Source of the DNA: JAVBLF01 sp031553675
Lineage (GTDB): Bacteria; Bacillota; Clostridia; Christensenellales; CALWSW01
Assembly (NCBI GenBank): GCA_031553675.1
Contig: JAVBLF010000036.1
Span: 1-5,938, forward strand
Length of the DNA stretch: 5,938 bases
Direction of reading: 5' to 3'
Made by a program: the position numbers and the translations under genes. Shown piece by piece: positions 1 to 4,293 of the stretch. Below the pieces are notes generated by a model. That model saw only the letters and a list, made by a program, of their open reading frames with translations, was not told the origin of the DNA and did no database searches. Every line of letters starts with the position of its first letter. Position 1 is the first letter of the stretch.

Positions 1-9
1 AATCGCCCG

Positions 10-1068
10 TTACAATTTTCGTCCCGCCTGGGCGTTGAGGTCGAGCCCCGCCGTTTCGCCCGCCATCAGCGCGTAATACCCCGCGCAGCCGATCATGGCG
101 GCGTTGTCGGTGCAGAGCGCCATTGGCGGCGCATAAAACGCGAGGCCGTTTTGCGTCGCGTGAGATTCGAGCGTCTCGCGGAGGGTTCGGTTGGCGGCGA
201 CGCCCCCCGCCAGCGCAACGGCGTTATAGCCCGACTCGACACAGGCGCGCACGGCCTTTGTCGCCAAAATGTCCGCGACGGCCTTTTGAAAGGACGCTGC
301 CAAATCAGCTCGGGCGACTGCCTCGCCTTTTTGCGACGCGTTGTGGATCTGGTTGATCACCGCCGTCTTGAGGCCACTGAACGACACGTCGTAATGGCTG
401 GCGGCGTTGAAGGCGCTGTGAAAGGAGAATGCTTCGGGATCGCCGTCGCGGGCCAACGCTTCGAGCGAAGGGCCGCCCGGATAGGGCAAGCCGAGCGCGC
501 GTGCCGCCTTGTCGAAGGCTTCACCCGCGGCGTCGTCACGGGTCCGGCCGAGAAGCCGCAGCGTGCCGTAGTCATCGACCGCGACGATGTGGCTGTGCCC
601 GCCCGAGGCTACGAGACAGACGAAGGGCGGCGCAAGCGTCGGATGCGCGATGAAGTTGGCATAGATATGGCCGACGATGTGCTGGACCGGCACGAGGGGC
701 AGACCCTTTGCAAGCGCGAGCCCTTTGGCGTAGCTCACGCCGACCAGCAAACACCCGATCAAGCCCGGGCCATTCGTCACGGCGATCGCGTCGATGTCGT
801 CGAGTGTCGTATCGGCTTCCTCGAGCGCGCGCCGGACGACCGGGCCGATCATCTCGACGTGGCTGCGGCTGGCCAGTTCGGGCACCACCCCGCCGTATTC
901 CCGATGCAGATCGATCTGCGAATGGATCACGTTGGACAAAAGCGACCGCCCATCCCGCACGACAGCCGCCGCCGTCTCGTCGCAGGACGTTTCGATCGCG
1001 AGGAGGACGGCGCTTCGTTCGCGCTGGCAAACCACTAAACGGGCGGCGCTGCTTTCCGCATGCATCAC
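10..1068 (-). CDS. tsaD: tRNA N6-adenosine threonylcarbamoyltransferase TsaD
   Basis: TsaD transfers the threonylcarbamoyl group from threonylcarbamoyl-AMP to A37 of ANN-decoding tRNAs (t6A), working in the cytoplasm with TsaB and TsaE; the gene is usually essential. The 352-residue product carries the full family signature: AIETSCDET (residues 24-32), GGVVPELASRSH (59-70), TNGPGL (98-103), the metal-binding QHIVGH (His130, His134), SGGHSH (155-160), DDAAGEAFDKAAR (178-190), GGVAANR (288-294) and the late CTDNAAMIG with Asp321 as probable metal ligand. Length is slightly above the usual ~340 because about 20 residues precede AIETSCDET. The start is GTG at 1068 or the adjacent ATG at 1065; an AAGGAG at 1078-1083, inside the end of the preceding membrane-protein gene, lies 9 or 12 nt upstream. 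The gene begins one base after that gene's stop, so the two are probably co-transcribed and translationally coupled. TsaB and TsaE genes are not in the window. Confidence 0.97.
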   Translation of the reverse strand: MMHAESSAARLVVCQRERSAVLLAIETSCDETAAAVVRDGRSLLSNVIHSQIDLHREYGGVVPELASRSHVEMIGPVVRRALEEADTTLDDIDAIAVTNGPGLIGCLLVGVSYAKGLALAKGLPLVPVQHIVGHIYANFIAHPTLAPPFVCLVASGGHSHIVAVDDYGTLRLLGRTRDDAAGEAFDKAARALGLPYPGGPSLEALARDGDPEAFSFHSAFNAASHYDVSFSGLKTAVINQIHNASQKGEAVARADLAASFQKAVADILATKAVRACVESGYNAVALAGGVAANRTLRETLESHATQNGLAFYAPPMALCTDNAAMIGCAGYYALMAGETAGLDLNAQAGRKL

Positions 1069-1069
1069 G

Positions 1070-1792
1070 TTATTGCTCTCCTTCGTGGATGGACATCAAT
1101 TTTTTTCGTCTGTGATCGCGGTACTTCAGGTAAACGGCGCTCGCCACAAGGAGGGTGCCGGTCCCAGCGGCGAAGAGCAGCACGATGCGCGTACAGGTGT
1201 CGTACCAGAAGGGCAGCGGGAACATGTTGATCATGAGGCTGGTGCGCGGATCGAGCAGCCAGAGGTCGTTCGTGAAAAAGACGTAGTGGAAGTTCGTCCA
1301 GAATCCCTCGAAGTCGATCAGGATCCAGGCTGTCAGGCCGGCGAGGATTGCGCCCGTGATGCAGAGGCCGACGAGATAGCATTTGGCGAGCAGGCGGATG
1401 CGGTCGGTGCGGAGGGCGGCGATCGTCAGCAGCACGACGGCCGCGACAGCCGCGACGGCGATGTTCCGGCAGAGCATGGCGTTTTGGTAAAGCGCCGCGA
1501 CATCGACCATGTGGGCGCTTTCGCGTTCGTCGAAAGCGTAGCGGATCTTGGTTTTGAACTTGGCTTTGATTTGAAGCGAGGCTTCGTCGCCCGTCATGTA
1601 GCGGAGCAGATGGTCGGTGACGCGCATCAGCTCGTTGTGTGACATGCCGACCGATCGCGCCGTGTCCATCTTGAGGTATTCGCGGTCGTAAAAGGTGCGG
1701 TTGGTCACCGTCATCTGGACGGCGGTGAAGAAGATCGCCACGGTCAAAGCGATCGAGGCCAGCACGCACAAAAATCCGAGAAATCCACGCAT
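1070..1792 (-). CDS. TIGR01906/DUF1461 integral membrane protein, Lit-family lipoprotein intramolecular transacylase
   Basis: A 240-residue membrane protein with about four hydrophobic segments (roughly 4-26, 109-127, 134-158 and 200-221) and a basic C-terminus (YRDHRRKK). Two blocks typical of DUF1461/TIGR01906 are visible: DERESAHMVDV (88-98, His94) and NFHYVFFTNDLWLLDPRT (167-184, His169). From family knowledge, Lit of Enterococcus faecalis and Bacillus cereus belongs here; it moves an acyl chain from the diacylglyceryl group to the N-terminal cysteine, giving lyso-form lipoproteins, and two conserved histidines are important. His94 and His169 probably correspond to these. I chose the ATG at 1792 because AGGAG lies 7 nt upstream and TM1 starts directly after it; the longer frame from a TTG at 1855 would begin inside the U-tract of the preceding hairpin. 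The gene follows a predicted lipoprotein sortase and abuts tsaD. Family membership is secure; activity on lipoproteins is inferred. It is unrelated to the phage-exclusion protease called Lit in E. coli. Confidence 0.85.
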   Translation of the reverse strand: MRGFLGFLCVLASIALTVAIFFTAVQMTVTNRTFYDREYLKMDTARSVGMSHNELMRVTDHLLRYMTGDEASLQIKAKFKTKIRYAFDERESAHMVDVAALYQNAMLCRNIAVAAVAAVVLLTIAALRTDRIRLLAKCYLVGLCITGAILAGLTAWILIDFEGFWTNFHYVFFTNDLWLLDPRTSLMINMFPLPFWYDTCTRIVLLFAAGTGTLLVASAVYLKYRDHRRKKLMSIHEGEQ

Positions 1793-1806
1793 ACGGAATC
1801 TCCTTT
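1793..1806 (-). promoter_or_regulatory. Ribosome binding site that fixes the start of the Lit-family gene
   Basis: AAAGGAGA occupies 1799-1806 on the minus strand, with AGGAG 7 nt before the ATG at 1792. No comparable site precedes the in-frame TTG at 1855, so the shorter 240-residue product is favoured. Confidence 0.85.
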
Positions 1807-1826
1807 GCATCGTCAATCGTGTTATC

Positions 1827-1855
1827 AGTATGCACCCGCCGCCCCCCAAAAGCAA
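1827..1855 (-). promoter_or_regulatory. Weak candidate promoter upstream of the Lit-family gene
   Basis: TTGCTT (1850-1855), a 17-nt spacer and CATACT (1827-1832) match the sigma-A consensus at 3/6 and 4/6 positions. It lies just downstream of the terminator-like hairpin and would let lit and tsaD be transcribed independently of the sortase. The match is poor and could be chance; it is listed because essential tsaD lies downstream of a possible terminator. Confidence 0.22.
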
Positions 1856-1880
1856 AGGGAATAGCTGTTCGGCTATCCCC
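1848..1880 (-). terminator. Terminator or attenuator hairpin between the sortase and Lit-family genes
   Basis: On the minus strand GGGGATAGC (1872-1880) pairs with GCTATTCCC (1857-1865) over 9 bp with one G-U pair, around a 6-nt loop CGAACA. The T-rich tract TTTGCTTTT (1848-1856) follows. It begins 25 nt after the sortase stop codon, the usual place for an intrinsic terminator. The GC interruption in the T-tract suggests incomplete termination, which fits an operon where lit and essential tsaD lie downstream. Confidence 0.65.
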
Positions 1881-1905
1881 GCTGGCTGTCAGGTTCAAAT
1901 TCGCT

Positions 1906-2844
1906 TTATTCCCCCGGAGGCGTGTAGTCGCCGTTGGTGAGCTCGCCGTCGTTGGCCATGGCCATCATGGCGTTGGCGTACTCGGTGCGGTTGGCGAAAA
2001 CGGCGGCGGCGGTCTCATAGGTGAAGGAATCGGGTGCTTTGCTGTGTTCGCCTTCGCCGACGACGTCGGTCATGCGGGCGACGACGATCATGCGCTTTTT
2101 CTCGTAGTTGTTGATGCTGTGAGAGACGCAGGTCGAAAGGGTCAGCATCTGATCACCGGGCTGGGGTTCGTAGTCGCTGCGAACGAACTGCGCATGTTCA
2201 GAACCCTCTTTGAAGTAGCTCAGAAAAGCATCTTCGGACTGGAAAGCGGTGTGGATGTGGTTGTACTTCGTGTAGTCGATCATGCCGCTGTACACGATTT
2301 CGTACTTGTATTTGACGCCGAACATCTCGAAGTCGATGGTCTTGTTCTCGCCAAAGAAGTCTTGTTTTTCGAAGCGGTGCAGCGTCGTGAACATCGAGTT
2401 GTCCTTCATGTTGTGGCCATAGAGGATGATGTTTCTGCGTTCTGCGCCGAAGGCATTGCGGAAGTCCATGTAGATCGCGCCGTGGTAGTCCTTTTTGCCG
2501 TTCTCGTCGCGGTCGAGGTAGTAGTCGTTGTCGTCGGCGAGCATGACGCGATAGTCCACTTTGGTGTTGGGGATGTAAATATAGCCCTGTTTGCCTTCGT
2601 TGGCCTTGGGCGGGACGGGCGCGGGCGTGACTGCGGGGGTGGGCGAGACCGTTTGGGTGGGGGCTTCGGTCGGTTCCGGCGTTGCTTCCGGAGAAGCTGT
2701 GGCAGAGGGCTCTGGCGTTTGCTCGATCGCGGGCTGAGAGCTCAACTCGACCTCTTGTGCTTCTTGCTTAGGTTTACACGCCACAAGCGTCAACAACAAC
2801 AGGCAGACCGATCCCGTCCCTATGCAGCAGCGTCGCATATTCAT
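1906..2844 (-). CDS. srtB: Class B sortase with predicted lipoprotein signal peptide
   Basis: A 312-residue cysteine transpeptidase expected to cleave a sorting signal on secreted proteins and join them to the cell wall. The N-terminus is a type II signal peptide: MNMRR, a hydrophobic core, and the lipobox LVAC with Cys23 as the lipidated residue. A disordered linker rich in Thr, Pro and Glu (about 37-80) may span part of the wall. The sortase domain (about 85-258) starts at GYIYIPNTKVDY and has YGHNM with His144, TLSTC with Cys239, and KRMIVVARM with Arg251, the expected catalytic triad; the insert between His and Cys fits class B. A 54-residue tail (259-312) follows. The start at 2844 has AAGGAG 12 nt upstream; ATG at 2836-2838 is two codons further in. 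Most class B sortases are held by an N-terminal transmembrane helix, so the lipobox is unusual. No substrate with a sorting motif lies in the window. Sampled lines of the gene are about 48-55% GC against 62-65% in tsaD and comEC. Confidence 0.92.
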   Translation of the reverse strand: MNMRRCCIGTGSVCLLLLTLVACKPKQEAQEVELSSQPAIEQTPEPSATASPEATPEPTEAPTQTVSPTPAVTPAPVPPKANEGKQGYIYIPNTKVDYRVMLADDNDYYLDRDENGKKDYHGAIYMDFRNAFGAERRNIILYGHNMKDNSMFTTLHRFEKQDFFGENKTIDFEMFGVKYKYEIVYSGMIDYTKYNHIHTAFQSEDAFLSYFKEGSEHAQFVRSDYEPQPGDQMLTLSTCVSHSINNYEKKRMIVVARMTDVVGEGEHSKAPDSFTYETAAAVFANRTEYANAMMAMANDGELTNGDYTPPGE

Positions 2845-2895
2845 ATCTTATGCATTCTCCTTACTCGCTCACTCATTCCATCACATCATGATGAG

Positions 2896-2920
2896 GCCGA
2901 ATGGCGTGGAGCCGTTCGGC
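2896..2920 (-). repeat. Inverted repeat in the sortase mRNA leader
   Basis: On the minus strand GCCGAACGGC (2911-2920) faces GCCATTCGGC (2896-2905) around the 5-nt loop TCCAC: a 10-bp stem with one internal C-A mismatch. It lies between the predicted transcription start (near 2952) and the ribosome site at 2857-2862. No T-run follows, so it is not an intrinsic terminator. It could be an operator for a dimeric regulator or an mRNA leader structure. A separate 10-bp palindrome, CATCATGATG (2884-2893), lies 2 nt further downstream. Confidence 0.6.
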
Positions 2921-2958
2921 GCAGTGCAAACCAACTCGATCGAAAGGCCTGCCTCTGT

Positions 2959-2987
2959 ATTGTACATGAAACGGCGTGGCGCATCAA
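2959..2987 (-). promoter_or_regulatory. Predicted sigma-A promoter for the sortase gene
   Basis: On the minus strand TTGATG (2982-2987, 4/6 to consensus), an exact 17-nt spacer and TACAAT (2959-2964, 5/6) are followed by a likely start near 2952, giving a leader of about 108 nt before the sortase ATG. It is the best-spaced promoter match in the gap and points into the sortase-lit-tsaD run. Confidence 0.6.
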
Positions 2988-2996
2988 TCCCCGCAC

Positions 2997-3033
2997 TTTT
3001 TTTCTCGCAATTTTTCTAATTTTGCCACATTTT
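2997..3033 (-). promoter_or_regulatory. A-tract array upstream of the sortase promoter (UP-element-like)
   Basis: On the minus strand there are A-tracts of 7 (2997-3003), 5 (3011-3015), 4 (3020-3023) and 4 (3030-3033) bases. Their centres are about 13, 8.5 and 10 bp apart, close to one helical turn. The first two lie at about -45 to -63 from the predicted start, where RNA polymerase alpha subunits bind UP elements. Roughly phased A-tracts also bend DNA. The role is inferred. Confidence 0.45.
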
Positions 3034-3194
3034 GTTCGCCCTAGGCAAACGCGCACTTATGCGCGCGTGTACGGCATTTGTGGGCGAAAACGCCTCATTT
3101 GCGGCAAAATTGCATGCAGATCATAGTTCGAATTTGTCATATAATGCAACGAAATACCTGCATATTGCATTTTATTGCGCTTGCAATGCCTGTA

Positions 3195-3233
3195 CCCTTT
3201 GCTTGCGATCGCAATGGCAAATCGCGCAAAGGG
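3195..3233. repeat. Bulged 13-bp hairpin downstream of holA with a nested 12-bp palindrome
   Basis: On the plus strand CCCTTTGC (3195-3202), a TT bulge and GCGAT (3205-3209) pair with the continuous ATCGCGCAAAGGG (3221-3233) around an 11-nt loop. Every stem base pairs. Overlapping the left arm is a perfect palindrome, TTGCGATCGCAA (3203-3214), giving an alternative fold or a protein site. It starts about 61 nt past the holA stop. Neither strand has a T-run after it, so it is more likely an mRNA 3'-end stabiliser, a factor-dependent termination site or a protein-binding site than an intrinsic terminator. Confidence 0.6.
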
Positions 3234-3264
3234 GGCGCTTGACACATATCCCATCGGAATCGTG

Positions 3265-3289
3265 TGCGGGCGAAAAACGAAACCCCGCA
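3265..3289 (-). repeat. Short hairpin just after the holA stop
   Basis: TGCGGG and CCCGCA form a 6-bp stem around a 13-nt T-rich loop, beginning 5 nt after the holA stop codon. No T-run follows the stem, so its value as a terminator is doubtful. Confidence 0.35.
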
Positions 3290-3294
3290 GTGCA

Positions 3295-4293
3295 TCATCC
3301 CGCAAAGATGCGCATCAACGCGCGGGTCAGGGCATCGGCGGCGCTTTCGCGGCTCGACTTGAGGTTGGCGTCGGCTTCGGCAAGCGCGAGAAGCGCGTCT
3401 TCGAGCTGCTTGCGCGTGAAACGACGCGTCGCTTCGACGGCTTTCTTCGCGGCGTAAGGCGAGCCGCCGAGGGATTCTGCGGCTTGGCGGTCGTTCTTGC
3501 CCCCGTCGAGCAGCACACGTGCCTGGAGCATCATCCGAAACCGCGACGCAAAAAACGCCATCAATTGCATGGGCGCGCCCCGCTCGTCTTCGCGGTAGGC
3601 TTCGTAGAGCTGTGCAAACGCTTCACGATGGCGGCCCGCCAGGAAATGCTCGAGGATCTCAAACACCGTGTATTCGAGGTTGGGTTTGACGAGCGCGTCG
3701 AGGTCGGCGGTCGTGACGGCGCGTTCCGTGCCGACGTAATCGCAGAGCTTGGCCGTCTCGGAGGCGATGTCGCTGATGAAGCGCCCCGTCCGCGCGACGA
3801 GCTCGTGTGCGACGGCGATCGGAAGATCGGTGCCTCGTTTTTTCGCCGTGCTGGACGCCCAGGAAGCCGCTTCGTTTTCGCTGTATCGCTCGAAGTTGAC
3901 GGCTGCGCCCTGCTTCGCGATTGCCTTGTAGAGCGCTTTTCGCGCGTCGGTTGCGCCGCGGTGGACGAAGACCAGCGTCACGCAATCCGGAATCTCCGGT
4001 AAAAAGGCGGTGACGGCCTTCGCCTCGCTTTCCGCGCCGCCGATGCAGGGCGCGCCCCGCGCGATCACGATGCGGCGATCGGCCATCATCGGCCAGGTGC
4101 GCGCCGTTTCGACGATGCGTCCGGCGTTCGGCGCGTCGAGCAGGTCGACGTTGAAGTCGCGTACCGCCTCGTCGATCGTCGCGGCTAGCGCTTCGACGGC
4201 GCGATCTTTGGCATACTCCTCTTCGCCGTAGAGCAGGTAGACCCGCCGAAGATCGCCCGACGCGGCTTCTTTGAACAATTCGCGGCTATTCAC
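3295..4293 (-). CDS. holA: DNA polymerase III subunit delta (HolA)
   Basis: HolA is the delta subunit of the clamp loader; it opens the beta sliding clamp so that it can be placed on primed DNA during replication. The 332-residue product (from the GTG start) begins with LFKEA...RVYLLYGEEEY (Tyr19-Tyr27), the usual N-terminal hallmark. It continues through WPMMADRRIVIARG, which matches the family's 'PF.s.rRlVi' block, and ends with the C-terminal collar domain (SPYAAKKAVEATRRF, then LLALAEADANLKSSR). Length is normal for the family. The frame stays open to an ATG at 4317 but that start lacks a ribosome site; GTG at 4291-4293 has AAGGAGG 9 nt upstream. The first 8 nt (GTGAATAG) overlap the end and stop of comEC, so translational coupling is likely. 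The comEC-holA order is common in bacteria. Downstream come hairpins rather than another close gene, so transcription probably ends there. Confidence 0.95.
   Translation of the reverse strand: MNSRELFKEAASGDLRRVYLLYGEEEYAKDRAVEALAATIDEAVRDFNVDLLDAPNAGRIVETARTWPMMADRRIVIARGAPCIGGAESEAKAVTAFLPEIPDCVTLVFVHRGATDARKALYKAIAKQGAAVNFERYSENEAASWASSTAKKRGTDLPIAVAHELVARTGRFISDIASETAKLCDYVGTERAVTTADLDALVKPNLEYTVFEILEHFLAGRHREAFAQLYEAYREDERGAPMQLMAFFASRFRMMLQARVLLDGGKNDRQAAESLGGSPYAAKKAVEATRRFTRKQLEDALLALAEADANLKSSRESAADALTRALMRIFAG

Larger units (their letters stand above)
2845..3294. other. 450-nt intergenic region between holA and the sortase gene
   Basis: I find no convincing gene here. Frames crossing it resemble no family, lack good ribosome sites and mostly run into the antisense of holA. 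No tRNA cloverleaf is evident. From the holA side it holds a 6-bp hairpin, a longer bulged hairpin, an AT-rich stretch crowded with TTGC/GCAA words, A-tracts, a sigma-A-like promoter and a leader dyad. Hand-counted lines run from 33% GC (3121-3180) to about 53%, against above 60% in most flanking coding sequence. Confidence 0.8.

Noticed and set aside
151..1038. Plus-strand open frame of 295 codons opposite tsaD
   Set aside because: A shadow frame common in GC-rich genes; the minus strand encodes a complete TsaD.
1793..1855. Extended start of the Lit-family protein at a TTG (1855)
   Set aside because: It would start inside the T-tract of the hairpin, has no ribosome site, and adds 21 residues ahead of a well-formed start with AGGAG at 7 nt.
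1819..3126. Long plus-strand open frame of 435 codons opposite the sortase
   Set aside because: It is the antisense of the sortase gene plus the gap. Its product is Val/Gly-rich low-complexity sequence with no family motifs, while the minus-strand frame has an intact catalytic triad and lipobox.
3110..3145. TATAAT on the plus strand (3140-3145) and a TTGCAT/TATGAT-like pair on the minus strand
   Set aside because: The plus-strand box lacks a -35 at proper spacing and faces antisense to holA; the minus-strand pair has a poor -35 and 18-nt spacing. Both are likely chance matches in AT-rich sequence.
3240..3262. TTGACA on the plus strand as a -35 box
   Set aside because: No acceptable -10 box at 16-18 nt, and it would point into the antisense of holA.
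3057..3305. 82-codon minus-strand frame in the gap as a small gene (ribosomal protein S20 considered, since rpsT is often near holA)
   Set aside because: The product has no resemblance to S20, overlaps the holA end, and has no ribosome site. No rpsT is present in the gap.
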